A stretch of DNA of 12,154 bases from M3007 sp038203695 (GTDB taxonomy: Bacteria; Bacteroidota; Bacteroidia; Chitinophagales; Saprospiraceae): NCBI GenBank assembly GCA_038203695.1, contig JBBRDQ010000161.1:1-12154 (forward strand). The letters are read 5' to 3'. Position numbers and translations under genes: made by a program. The notes below the pieces were generated by a model. It saw only the letters and a list, made by a program, of their open reading frames with translations. It searched no databases and had not been told where the DNA came from. Positions 1 through 8,695 of the stretch are shown one piece after another (position 1 is the stretch's first letter; every line of letters starts with the position of its first letter).

Positions 1-3000
1 GACGATTTCGGCATCATGAGTCGTGGGCATCTGCTTCCGCGTTTCCAACAAATTGCCCTTAAAATCATAGCGTAAATTGGTCGTTTGCCCGCTACCGTCC
101 CGGTGCAGGTGGATTTGACCTTTGCCGTTTTCGGCGGCATCGTATTCGAGGTGCTCTATTAAAAAGCGTTGCCCGTTTTTTTCCAAAAAAGTATCGCTTG
201 GGCGGTGCAAAACATCGTACCCCGTGGTCAAGACGCGCTGTTCGATGGTACTCCCGACCCCGTTTTCGTCCCAGGCCAGCGTAGGTTTGCCCATACAATC
301 GTTCAGCATCCAACGCTCGCCATTATCCATGCCCTTTTGATAGAGGCGGTGACCGAGCAGGTCATATCGGTACTGCATCACCGCGTTGTTGCGCGCATCT
401 ATGACCGCCCGTACATTGCCCTCTATATCCAACTCGACATAAGTGGGGTAAAATGCTTCCGTCAATTGGGTGGTATTGCCAACCGGTTTGTTCCACCGAT
501 TGTGGTCAAGGCCAAAAAACGGCCTGCCCAGACAGTCCAGATAGAGAATGGACGGTGTATCGGCGTGCACGACTGCCTTTTTGGCGGCATCCGTATCCTT
601 ATTCGTCCTATACCATTCGCTGGCTAAAACCGTATCATTTTGGTCAAACGTGCGCTGTTCCCAGGCATCAAATTCGACTTTGGTAAAAGTTTTATCGGGC
701 AGTTCGGTTTTAATATTCCGACCAGCGCCATCGTAGTACAAAACGGGCGTAACGCCTTGATTTCTACTAAGATCTTCTTCGCTTTCATAATGAGGATGAT
801 CCGAAAAATACGGCTCATACTGTTTGATGGGTTGGCCTTTGTTGTTCAAAACGGTGCGCCCGTTGCCGATCCATTGCGCCGCTCCTTTGGTATTAAGTTC
901 GGCCTGCACTTTTTTCAAAGCCACCTTGCCCAAACCATCGGAATATTCGATACTGATCTGGTATTTTGTGGTGGGAGGTGCGGTTAATATCCCATTTTCG
1001 AAGGTTTTAACGTGTGTTTCTCGCGCAACGGTGGCTACCCGGGTCGGTTGCATATCATTTCTATCCAAATCATAGAGCAAACATGCCGTAGCCGTACCCA
1101 ACAGGTTGGCTGCCTCCCCCTGCGGATCGTCAAAAAAGGCATTGATTCGCGCTTGCGTGAAAACCCAATCGCCCCCTTCCAGCGTATCGCCTTCGCCATT
1201 TTTTCCGATAATAGCCGTGGCGACGACCATGCCCAATTCGTCGGTGACTACTGCTGAAAAATTGCCATTGATGTCTTTCATTTTCGTCGGCGAGAGCGTC
1301 CGATAATCGAAAGCCTCGACGCGGATTTCGTGGCCCAGCGCGTTGGTTGCTTTGGCGATGCGGATGAAAAAATCATCGTATTCTACCCAAGAGCGGATTT
1401 CAAAGGGGTCTTCGTAGCCAATGGGCGCGTAAAATTGACTTGCCACCTGTGCGGCGTTTCGGTCGGCGGTCAGGAAAATTGGCTTCCCGGAACTGATCCA
1501 GTAATTGGGCGTGTCCAATTGTTCGTATTTCCCTTTTTCAAGCAACATAGCCGCCCAGTCGCTTTCCGGCAATTTGTCGCCGTATAGACCGCGCAAAATG
1601 TCGGGCGTGAAAGCCAATTGATAGGCTTCCCAAGGCAGGGCGAGGCTTTCCAGGCCGCCAAAAGGCAGGGCATGGGCCAGGTCGTTGCTGCGGTAACGGG
1701 TCTGGATATGCTCTATGAGGCGTTTGCTCGATTCAGTGTCGAGTTCCGCGCTGTCATTCAATTCACTCAGTCCGCCCACCCTGTCGGCCATTTCTTTTTT
1801 TATAAAAGGGTCGTTTTGCCGGTTGAAAAAGGCCCCTATACATTCAAAGGTTTTGACCGCAGCGGGCAAGGGCAAGCGATAGTGGCCAGGCTGGTCCACT
1901 AAGTCGTTGGTGAAGGCATTTTCGGTCAGTATGACCTGCGTTTTATGCTGTGCCGCCCGTAAAAATGCCTGATGCTGCCCCTGAAAAGCCGCGCTGCCTT
2001 CAAAATTATAGATTGGCAAGGTGGATTGTTTGTCCGTTTTTCGACCATACACGATGGACACTGCTTTGGTCACCTGGCCATATCGGTCACTTTCCAGGTT
2101 CATCGTGTGGGCAATGCGCGGGTCTTCGGGCTTGCGCTCGTAAGCGTAAGTAATCGCCTCGCTTTCTTTTACCGTGAAAACGGCGTAGCGGTTGTCGTCG
2201 CGCACTTGCAATAATTGGATTTCGCAATTGTGCGTGGCGACGGAATAGGGCACTTGCTCTGTTTCTTGTGCTTTTGCTTGAAAATCTATGAATGCAGGGT
2301 CATTATCCGCATAGTTTTTGGCTTGTTTTTCATCGGCGATGCGTTTTTCGGCATCCAGACCGAATACCTCTTGGCGCAAGGTCATGCCCTTGCAGGCGCG
2401 TAAGGCTTCGCGCCATTCCAGCGCACTTAATTTATCTATACTAAAATCGGATAAATTATCTGCCGCTAAGAGAACGGCATCCGGCAGTTCGGTTTCCAGG
2501 GTATCGGTGGTGAAGCCGTTTGACTTAAACGCCTCGTACCAATATTCTTTTTTGAAATGGCTTAAAATACGCTCCTTGTCCAAAAACGCACCTGTATGAA
2601 ACCACGTTTTGGTCAGCACAGGAGGCTGGTGATGCTCCTTCGGCACGGTGTTGCTGGCGCCAGCATTTTCAAAAACATCAAAATCCTCCGCGTCAGTTTG
2701 ATCCACCCGACCAAAGCCCCGAAACTCGCGTTCGGCATGGTCATAGTAACCGTGGTGATAGGTGTATTGGCTGGTAAAACGTACATTGGTCACGACTTCG
2801 GTCACCACCGTCTTGCACACCACCTGCACCGGAAAAGGCAGTTTGGTGATCCAAGGGGTTCCATTCTTTTTATCCGCTAAATAAAAATGGGTGGAACTCT
2901 TGTATTCCACCTCTGTTTTTTTGCCCAATCCGTTTTCGTGACTGCGCATAATGTGCGGTTTTTTTCCACCCATCAGATCGATGTAGCGCATGGGCGCTTT

Positions 3001-5217
3001 CCGGTAGGCGGGCATTTCGGAAGACCATACGATACAGGCGGTCCCGTTGCCGAGCAAGTCGGTTACCGTGACTTTATTCGGTTGTTCGGTCGGGAAAAAC
3101 GGCTCGATCTCCGTCGCATCGCTCCAGGCATTGCCGCTGAAATTGAGGTAGGCTTTAAATTTGTTTTTACCCAGGTAAATAATGTCTGTGGCACCGGTAC
3201 CGCTGATATCTGCCAGTTGAATGTAGGCCGGGTTGAACAGTTCTGGGTGATCAAATACCGGAGCGTTACCCATCGTCACTTTTGCGCTGAAACGCCCGTA
3301 ACCCATATTCGCCCAATAACAGATTTCGCCATTGCGGATCCGGACAATGTCGGTCATGCCATCGCCGGATATATCGGCCAGGAAAATGCGTTGTTCCTGA
3401 TCCGCAAAAACGACTGCGGCACCCAGTTCTTCGTCATAAGGTTTTGTGGCTAATTCCGGGGAATCGTAGCCGATTTTTCCTTCGTTCTCCCACCACCAAA
3501 ATGCGCCGAGGTCGGATAATACTACTTCGGGTTTTCCGTCGCCGTTTACATCCAGCATTCGCACATTGGGATCGCGCAGATCGAGGTTCAAGGTTTTCAA
3601 AAAAGATTTGAACGGTTTCCACTGATCTTCGTCCGTAAACTCAAAATAACCCTGCAAGCCCGGCGAAGTCACCACCAACTGCTTTTCACCATTTGCCTCT
3701 AGGTCCTGCAACTGCAAAACGCCGTTGGATAAACCGGTGAAAGAGGGTTTTGGAAGCACTGCTTTGGCTGGGGAAAACTGGACATTCCCATCGTTGTCTC
3801 CACCTAAATTAGATTTGTAATACCAGCCATTCGCCTGTTCGGTCAAGATGCCGTTGATGCCTTCATTATACAAGTCCGTCCACTGATAATTGCCGGAAAG
3901 ACCGGTAGGGGCATGGACCAAATTTCCTGCGGTTACAATTTTTGCTTCTGTATTCCATTTCAGCCACTGGTAATCAAAAGTCATGCGTGGTAAAGCCTTG
4001 GATGCGTAAGCATTATTCCGCCAGACGTATCCTTTCTGCGTGATGCCTACCAGATAAGTCAATTCCGTGGGTCGGTCACTCTCCGCTTTTTGGTCATTGG
4101 AAAGCGCGTAATCAAAATCCAGCGAACGCACCAGCGTGGGTATGCCGCCGTTTAAATCCGGAAAAGTATGGAACATTAATACCCGCTGACAAAGCCGGTA
4201 CGTCCGCATTTCAAAACAGGACCTACAGGATGAAAACGGGTCCTTTCGGGGCGACCAGGGACCATTGTCGAGTGGTGTAGGGATCAGTGCGTCATGCTCC
4301 CCAAAGTCAAGCACCAATTCAAAAAAATGCGCATCGTTTACGGGTAATTGAGCCTGGTAAGGGTTGTTTTCATCTATATAATAAGGCGTTTGATTGCCGT
4401 ATTTTATACGTTTTAAATGTTTGTTTACAAAGGGAGCATTTCCATTGAAGCGATTCTTTTCCTGAATGTCATTGTCGACTTTGAGCAAGTCTTCGGCCTT
4501 GTATTCATACCAAACCCAGGAACCTTTGTCATCGAAACTAAATTCCGGCAGCCAGGTGAATATTTTATCCGAGTCATTCGGGTCGGCGATGCGACAGCTG
4601 GCAGAGTATCCGAAGAAGGTGGTCACGTTGTCGCGCGAAGTAACCCGCCAGTAGTAACCGTGATCTTTATGGCAGATCCGCTCTATGCGGGAGAAGCCGC
4701 CTTCTATGCGTGGACGGTAGGTACGGACTGTAAAATCTCCACTTTTTTCCTGCCTTATTTCCCACTTCCCATTGTTCAAGTCCAGATGAGGCACCAACTC
4801 CTCTACGCCTGAAAACATAAAACTGTCTTCTTGATTAACGTTGAGATCGTTACTGTCCAAATAACGGGGCAAGCCTTTATCGGTTCGGCGTTGAACACTG
4901 GGTAAGCCCAAATCCCATCCAATGCCGAAGAGACTGTTGCCCGTACCAGAATTGTACGACAAACTCAGCTGTGGCGTAAAGCCGTTTCGATTGGGCGATA
5001 ATGGTAGCGGAATGGAAAAAGAGGCGGTGCCGTTGGCGGCATTGACCTCAAATTTTTCATCAATGCCTTTGATGGCTCCTCCGCCTTTAGGCAAACTGAT
5101 TTGCGGAATCTCAATGGCATTAGACTTTGTGGCGCGCTCCTGAGTGAGCGTGTCCAATGCTTTTGATTGTTGCCCGCTGGAAGTGGGCTTTTCATTAGGG
5201 CGGTCTGCGGCTTTCAT
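1..5217 (-). CDS. SpvB/TcB-TcC-like insecticidal toxin complex (RHS-type) protein, 3' end outside window
   Basis: This reading frame stays open for 1739 codons with no stop and runs off the left edge, so the C-terminus is missing. Residues 38-120 are a classic SpvB start (ISLPKGGGAIKG, then TPQLSLSYNSGTGNSLFGIG). Residues about 250-330 continue the domain (WLPEFSFDDKG, WYEYKAED). Residues about 500-730 hold FG-GAP/VCBS-like repeats (DVNGDGKPE, ADISGDGMTDI, ADISGTGATDI). A TcdB middle-domain signature follows (YIDLMGGKKP, then EREFRGFG). Near residue 1610 the RHS/TcC part begins (YRYDLLGHRLYQ, GERWMLND). In characterised Tc toxins, TcB and TcC form a hollow cage holding a cytotoxic C-terminal peptide that is delivered through TcA. 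Here B and C appear fused; this is inferred from motif order. No signal peptide is visible. The ATG at 5217 is the only good start before the upstream in-frame stop at 5269-5271. The gene stands alone on its side of the window and no TcA is visible. Family call is firm; toxin activity is unseen. Confidence 0.93.
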   Translation of the reverse strand, partial: MKAADRPNEKPTSSGQQSKALDTLTQERATKSNAIEIPQISLPKGGGAIKGIDEKFEVNAANGTASFSIPLPLSPNRNGFTPQLSLSYNSGTGNSLFGIGWDLGLPSVQRRTDKGLPRYLDSNDLNVNQEDSFMFSGVEELVPHLDLNNGKWEIRQEKSGDFTVRTYRPRIEGGFSRIERICHKDHGYYWRVTSRDNVTTFFGYSASCRIADPNDSDKIFTWLPEFSFDDKGSWVWYEYKAEDLLKVDNDIQEKNRFNGNAPFVNKHLKRIKYGNQTPYYIDENNPYQAQLPVNDAHFFELVLDFGEHDALIPTPLDNGPWSPRKDPFSSCRSCFEMRTYRLCQRVLMFHTFPDLNGGIPTLVRSLDFDYALSNDQKAESDRPTELTYLVGITQKGYVWRNNAYASKALPRMTFDYQWLKWNTEAKIVTAGNLVHAPTGLSGNYQWTDLYNEGINGILTEQANGWYYKSNLGGDNDGNVQFSPAKAVLPKPSFTGLSNGVLQLQDLEANGEKQLVVTSPGLQGYFEFTDEDQWKPFKSFLKTLNLDLRDPNVRMLDVNGDGKPEVVLSDLGAFWWWENEGKIGYDSPELATKPYDEELGAAVVFADQEQRIFLADISGDGMTDIVRIRNGEICYWANMGYGRFSAKVTMGNAPVFDHPELFNPAYIQLADISGTGATDIIYLGKNKFKAYLNFSGNAWSDATEIEPFFPTEQPNKVTVTDLLGNGTACIVWSSEMPAYRKAPMRYIDLMGGKKPHIMRSHENGLGKKTEVEYKSSTHFYLADKKNGTPWITKLPFPVQVVCKTVVTEVVTNVRFTSQYTYHHGYYDHAEREFRGFGRVDQTDAEDFDVFENAGASNTVPKEHHQPPVLTKTWFHTGAFLDKERILSHFKKEYWYEAFKSNGFTTDTLETELPDAVLLAADNLSDFSIDKLSALEWREALRACKGMTLRQEVFGLDAEKRIADEKQAKNYADNDPAFIDFQAKAQETEQVPYSVATHNCEIQLLQVRDDNRYAVFTVKESEAITYAYERKPEDPRIAHTMNLESDRYGQVTKAVSIVYGRKTDKQSTLPIYNFEGSAAFQGQHQAFLRAAQHKTQVILTENAFTNDLVDQPGHYRLPLPAAVKTFECIGAFFNRQNDPFIKKEMADRVGGLSELNDSAELDTESSKRLIEHIQTRYRSNDLAHALPFGGLESLALPWEAYQLAFTPDILRGLYGDKLPESDWAAMLLEKGKYEQLDTPNYWISSGKPIFLTADRNAAQVASQFYAPIGYEDPFEIRSWVEYDDFFIRIAKATNALGHEIRVEAFDYRTLSPTKMKDINGNFSAVVTDELGMVVATAIIGKNGEGDTLEGGDWVFTQARINAFFDDPQGEAANLLGTATACLLYDLDRNDMQPTRVATVARETHVKTFENGILTAPPTTKYQISIEYSDGLGKVALKKVQAELNTKGAAQWIGNGRTVLNNKGQPIKQYEPYFSDHPHYESEEDLSRNQGVTPVLYYDGAGRNIKTELPDKTFTKVEFDAWEQRTFDQNDTVLASEWYRTNKDTDAAKKAVVHADTPSILYLDCLGRPFFGLDHNRWNKPVGNTTQLTEAFYPTYVELDIEGNVRAVIDARNNAVMQYRYDLLGHRLYQKGMDNGERWMLNDCMGKPTLAWDENGVGSTIEQRVLTTGYDVLHRPSDTFLEKNGQRFLIEHLEYDAAENGKGQIHLHRDGSGQTTNLRYDFKGNLLETRKQMPTTHDAEIV

Positions 5218-5570
5218 TGCAAATGGTTTTGGTGTTTCCTGCTTCCCTACACTCCGACACAAATTATTTCATACGATCAGTCAGTCAATTGAATGAAGTA
5301 CAATGCAAATAATATTCTAAATAATTTAATATTTTAATTATATTATTTGTATTTATAAACAATTAGTATTTAAATTTAGATGTTTTTTCAGTAAAAGTAG
5401 AATATTTTTCGTTTGTGCGTATGGATATGTAAAAATTCTTAAAAGATTATCCCTGTTTGTTGTCGAACCTTAGAAAAGGGCTGCGCTAGCGCTAATGTCG
5501 GCTTAGTATTACCCCCAATTCAAAACTGGTGTATCTTGTGCCTAAACAGTAACCAATTTCACTTGTCATC
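5218..5570. other. AT-rich divergent intergenic region
   Basis: These 353 bases separate the minus-strand Tc/RHS gene from the plus-strand peroxidase-related gene. The section from about 5290 to 5450 is strongly AT-rich, unlike the flanking genes, and holds no convincing reading frame. It contains the candidate toxin-gene promoter and a plus-strand promoter-like pair: TTTG at 5346-5349, then TAAATTTA at 5371-5378, 21 bases apart. It also has a 10-bp perfect palindrome GCGCTAGCGC at 5483-5492. Closer to the plus-strand gene, TATCTTGT at 5532-5539 partly fits the TAnnTTTG box. Confidence 0.6.
5260..5289 (-). promoter_or_regulatory. Candidate Bacteroidota promoter of the Tc/RHS gene
   Basis: Read on the minus strand, ATTG (5289-5286) is followed after exactly 19 bases by TAATTTG (5266-5260). 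This resembles the Bacteroidota pattern TTTG-N19-TAnnTTTG, with one base missing inside the downstream box. It lies about 43 bases upstream of the ATG at 5217. The match is imperfect, so this is a candidate only. Confidence 0.4.
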
Positions 5571-6137
5571 ATGGGATTCCTTTCACATCTGGGCCCTAAA
5601 GCGCACATGCCCGACATTATCCTGCGCAAAAGAAATCGCTACAAACATATGGACGCCTTCACCCAGCAAGTGATGCGCGGCCCGTCTGAACTCAGTGGAG
5701 CAGAACGCGAGATCATCGCCACCCTGGTATCGGCGCTCAATGCCTGCCAGTATTGTACGGGCGTACATCGCGAAGTCGCACGCCTGTTCGGCATGGAAGA
5801 AGCGCTGATTGATGCCTTGGTAGCCAATATCGATACCGCACCAGTACCCGAAAAACTCAAACCGGTGCTGAAATATGTGAAAAAGGTCACGCAAACCCCT
5901 TCCAAAGCTACACAAGCGGACGTGGACGCCATTGTACAGGCTGGCTGGTCGGAGCAGACCGTGGAAGATGCCGTAGCCGTCACTGCCCTTTTCAACTACT
6001 TCAACCGCCTGATAGATGGCTTGGGTATCGAAGGTGATAGGCAACTGTATCAGATGGGAGCCGGCTTCCTGCACAAACGCGGATATGTTTTTCCGGGCAT
6101 CGTGGCGTGGTATTTCAAGACGTTCGGGTTTAAGTAG
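5571..6137 (+). CDS. Peroxidase-related enzyme, AhpD-like / carboxymuconolactone decarboxylase family
   Basis: This encodes a 188-residue cytoplasmic protein of the AhpD-like alkylhydroperoxidase fold. The core motif is LSGAEREIIATLVSALNACQ, directly followed by YCTGVH, giving Glu46, Cys59, Cys62 and His66. In AhpD-type proteins this CxxC-plus-His arrangement with an upstream Glu forms the peroxide-reducing, proton-relay active site. The later segment NYFNRLIDGLGIE, around residues 142-154, is typical of the peroxidase-related (YciW/TIGR01926-like) subgroup. The length fits that subgroup. The physiological substrate cannot be told from sequence. The ATG at 5571 has no Shine-Dalgarno sequence, as is usual in Bacteroidota, and the N-terminus MGFLSHLG is plausible. 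The gene stands alone, divergent from the Tc/RHS gene and convergent with the dioxygenase gene. It ends before a strong terminator. Confidence 0.88.
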   Translation: MGFLSHLGPKAHMPDIILRKRNRYKHMDAFTQQVMRGPSELSGAEREIIATLVSALNACQYCTGVHREVARLFGMEEALIDALVANIDTAPVPEKLKPVLKYVKKVTQTPSKATQADVDAIVQAGWSEQTVEDAVAVTALFNYFNRLIDGLGIEGDRQLYQMGAGFLHKRGYVFPGIVAWYFKTFGFK

Positions 6138-6138
6138 G

Positions 6139-6175
6139 GATCGTTTTACCGCCGAAAAGGCGTTGCTGTACGATC
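6139..6175 (+). other. Stem-loop just after the peroxidase-related gene
   Basis: GATCGT (6139-6144) pairs with ACGATC (6170-6175). Inside it, CGCC (6150-6153) pairs with GGCG (6159-6162) around GAAAA. It begins one base after the stop codon and has no T tract, so it may be a 3' UTR structure that aids mRNA stability and not a terminator by itself. Confidence 0.35.
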
Positions 6176-6218
6176 GGCTCTAATGTTCTGGGAATCGTCA
6201 TAACCTTGAAATAAAAAC

Positions 6219-6268
6219 AAAAACATCCTTGTTTTTAAAATTGAGTTTAAAAATAAGGGTGTTTTTTT
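6219..6268. terminator. Bidirectional rho-independent terminator between convergent genes
   Basis: The left arm 6219-6239 pairs with the right arm 6246-6266 through 21 consecutive pairs (19 Watson-Crick, 2 G-T) around a loop of about six bases. The plus-strand transcript then runs into a T tract (to 6268). On the minus strand the left flank also reads out as T-rich. It sits 81 bases past the peroxidase-related gene's stop and about 28 bases past the dioxygenase gene's stop, so it can serve both convergent genes. Confidence 0.82.
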
Positions 6269-6295
6269 AAAATAGGTTTTAAAAATGCCATCTGC

Positions 6296-8578
6296 TTAAT
6301 CCATTTTTACTGTACGCACCGCCTCTAAAAGCCCAACATCCTCCTGCCATTTTTTAAATTTCCGTTCGTAAGCCGCCTGGGTTTTGGTAATCTTTAAGGT
6401 GTGCGGTGTTCCCTGTTTAAGGGTTTCCATTTCCAAATCGATCGTCACACTTTTGATGGCGTGTTCCATCTGCTGCCGCAAGGATTCATTTTTGCGGTAC
6501 TCAAAAACATGCTGCGTGGGAGAGACTAGAAAGGGGCGGAGGATTTCCCAAATTTCCTTGTTGTATCGGTCGATTACAGGGACTTCCCGGCTCCAATCGG
6601 GCGGTGGCGTGGGCATGACCGCTGTGCGTGCCGATACTTCCCGGATGCAAATCATGTGTAATGCGCCAGCCAGCGCACGATGCTCTTGCCCCCCGCTTAA
6701 AAGAATCGTCGCCAATACTCCATTGACATATTTGCGCGGCAAGGATCGCGTAATGGTGGTCAATGCGTTTTTAAGCCATACCTCGTCGCTATTGTAATAT
6801 TCGCTGAGCGACAATACCTTTTCAAGCATTGCCGTAATGACTGCTTTTCGGGTTTCCGCTTGCGTATAGTACTGCGATTTTCCCAGGTCTGCGCAGTCAA
6901 CCTTTTGTATATACAAGGGAATATGCCGGACTTGGCGGAAAAAGAAATCGTTCAAGGCAACGTCCTCCAGCACCTCTATGTGTTGCAGGACGTTTAAAAG
7001 ATGGTTGACAACAAAAACATCGTCCGTATCGGCGGCTTTTTGAAAGATGGGCGCAAAAATTTCCGGGCGATATTGCTGCAATAGATCCGCCCATGCCGCT
7101 ACGGTGATTTTGTCAAAAACTGTGGCCAGCCAGTGCGTACAATGATTCAGCAAGAAATTTTCATCTTTCAATTTTGACAATACAGCGGCCGCAGCATCAA
7201 AATTCCAGTCGTCATTCCCGCCCTCCCGTAATACAAGCCCTTGAAAACCAAGGAGTATCTGTTTGGTATAATCCTGCGGTTGAAGTACTTTTTTCTCCCA
7301 GTTTTGGCCATAATAATCCAACCACTGCAATTGTACCGGCACTGTGGTGGCAGACAATATTGCGGCGTGCCGGCTTTTGGGCCATAAAATAACCGCTCCG
7401 TAATGATACCAATATTCAATGGTCATTCCGGCATTTCCGGTATATCCCTCTTCTTCTTTTTCGAGTGGATCGCCGGTTCCCAGCTGCACATTAGTGATCA
7501 AATCTTCTTCTTCCAAGCGTAAGACGCCCAAGCCTGGTCCTGTGTCGCTGCTCCAGTGTTCGATACAAAGGCTTGTTTCGTGTACGTCTCCCATGGTACC
7601 ATCTTGTGCTTCCGGCTCTTCGTATCGGCCCCTTCTGTTCCGGCTTCTGTAATCGTAATAATCGGAAGAGCCGCCCTCCATATCGCCCATCTGGTAATGC
7701 GTGACCAGCGCCAGCCTGCCGAAATACCCGGCTTTATCGGCAGCAGCCAACAATGCCGCTGCTCTCGGCTGGTCGTGGTGTTTCAAACTTGCCGCGGAAA
7801 AATTGGCCGGCGTATATTGATGCTCAAGTAATATCACCTTCGCCTGATTTTCTACTGTAGGCGCCCAGGTTTCGAGCAGTGCCGCCATGTCTTTGGCCTG
7901 GGCCATAAATTGCGGGGCTTGTACTTTTGGTGAACTGGAAGTATATACTAGGTTGTACACCAGGCAAATCCGATAACCGGAGGTAATGGGCTTTATTTCA
8001 TGGTCACAATCGGCAAAAAAAGCGACGTAAGGGATTTGGTAATTGCTGGCCGCCGCCGAAAAATCGATGCATTCCTCTCTGCCATCGAAGCGAATGTGCA
8101 ATGCCCCACCGGAATGGCTGGAAGGAAGCCCGACGACCAGCGTGCCGAACATGCCCGGTTCTTTTTCCGAATCTTTGTGGGGTAGAAAGAAGTCGCCGGT
8201 TTCATACAGCAGCAGTTTGTAAAGCGATGCCGTTACTTCCCCTTCGGCTATGCCCAGTCCGATTGTAGCATCCGCGACGATTTCTTGGATAAAGTGGGCC
8301 CAGGCATCGTGATGAAAAGACAGTTGGCTGGCGTCGATTTCCCAGGCGCTGCGTACCCTGGCGTCGGTGATGGTCCGGCTGCCTTTCCCGAAAGGGGCTT
8401 TTTGGGAAACTTTAAGGATGGCACTGGTCTGTATCGCGTTTAAGGGAAGCCCGACTTCTCCCACGCCCTGGATATGCAAGCCCGGAAAGGTGAAGTTTTT
8501 GACGCCGAATGTGGCAAATGACCCGTTGCCGGTTATGGTTTGGAGGAGGGTTAGGAGTTTTGTTTCAATAGATTGCAT
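6296..8578 (-). CDS. Large 2-oxoglutarate/Fe(II)-dependent dioxygenase (prolyl 4-hydroxylase-like domain) with long uncharacterised C-terminal region
   Basis: From the ATG at 8578 this encodes 760 residues. Residues about 110-215 form a prolyl-4-hydroxylase-type 2OG-Fe(II) oxygenase domain. The iron ligands are His134 and Asp136 (FFLPHKDSE) and His193 (ADCDHEI), with Arg203 (SGYRICLVYNL) as the likely 2-oxoglutarate-binding base. The catalytic set is therefore complete. Residues about 380-404 hold another conserved-looking block (TGNAGMTIEYWYHYG, then VILWPKSRH). The rest is mostly predicted helical and ends in a charged segment (KTQAAYERKFKKWQEDV). Long proteins of this layout occur in fungi and scattered bacteria, from memory of the family; the substrate is unknown. 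No signal peptide or membrane segment is seen. A TTG at 8596 could add six residues, but the ATG is a more ordinary start and has GGAAAA upstream. The gene is monocistronic, converging on the peroxidase-related gene. Confidence 0.85.
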   Translation of the reverse strand: MQSIETKLLTLLQTITGNGSFATFGVKNFTFPGLHIQGVGEVGLPLNAIQTSAILKVSQKAPFGKGSRTITDARVRSAWEIDASQLSFHHDAWAHFIQEIVADATIGLGIAEGEVTASLYKLLLYETGDFFLPHKDSEKEPGMFGTLVVGLPSSHSGGALHIRFDGREECIDFSAAASNYQIPYVAFFADCDHEIKPITSGYRICLVYNLVYTSSSPKVQAPQFMAQAKDMAALLETWAPTVENQAKVILLEHQYTPANFSAASLKHHDQPRAAALLAAADKAGYFGRLALVTHYQMGDMEGGSSDYYDYRSRNRRGRYEEPEAQDGTMGDVHETSLCIEHWSSDTGPGLGVLRLEEEDLITNVQLGTGDPLEKEEEGYTGNAGMTIEYWYHYGAVILWPKSRHAAILSATTVPVQLQWLDYYGQNWEKKVLQPQDYTKQILLGFQGLVLREGGNDDWNFDAAAAVLSKLKDENFLLNHCTHWLATVFDKITVAAWADLLQQYRPEIFAPIFQKAADTDDVFVVNHLLNVLQHIEVLEDVALNDFFFRQVRHIPLYIQKVDCADLGKSQYYTQAETRKAVITAMLEKVLSLSEYYNSDEVWLKNALTTITRSLPRKYVNGVLATILLSGGQEHRALAGALHMICIREVSARTAVMPTPPPDWSREVPVIDRYNKEIWEILRPFLVSPTQHVFEYRKNESLRQQMEHAIKSVTIDLEMETLKQGTPHTLKITKTQAAYERKFKKWQEDVGLLEAVRTVKMD

Positions 8579-8659
8579 AGTATGTTTATTTTCCAACTGG
8601 TTAGCGAATCTGTAAATTCAGGTGACTATTGGATTAAGAAAAATGCTTGATTACCAGGG

Positions 8660-8695
8660 TTAATGACGGGTAATTTTAAGTCATCCCGCCATTAA
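8660..8695. repeat. Inverted repeat between the GxxExxY and dioxygenase genes
   Basis: TTAATGACGGG (8660-8670) and CCCGCCATTAA (8685-8695) are complementary over 11 positions with one mismatch, around a 14-base loop. It lies 82 bases upstream of the dioxygenase start and 85 bases past the GxxExxY stop. It has no T tract, so it could be a weak terminator, an operator for the dioxygenase gene or an RNA structure. No clear TAnnTTTG promoter box was found in this 201-base gap. Confidence 0.4.

Noticed and set aside
169..3453. Several plus-strand open frames (for example 169-627, 640-987, 2887-3453) opposite the large minus-strand gene
   Set aside because: They lie antisense within an unbroken frame with clear SpvB/RHS motifs; their translations show no recognisable domains, so they are shadows.
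5483..5492. Palindrome GCGCTAGCGC as an operator
   Set aside because: Only 10 bases with no extended symmetry; its position relative to any promoter is unclear, so it is noted but not called.
5583..6074. Minus-strand frame of 163 residues opposite the AhpD-like gene
   Set aside because: It is fully antisense to a gene with an intact CxxC-His motif and has no family resemblance.
8579..8596. TTG start adding six residues to the dioxygenase
   Set aside because: The ATG at 8578 is a more usual start with a purine-rich GGAAAA upstream; the extension adds no recognisable sequence. It remains possible.
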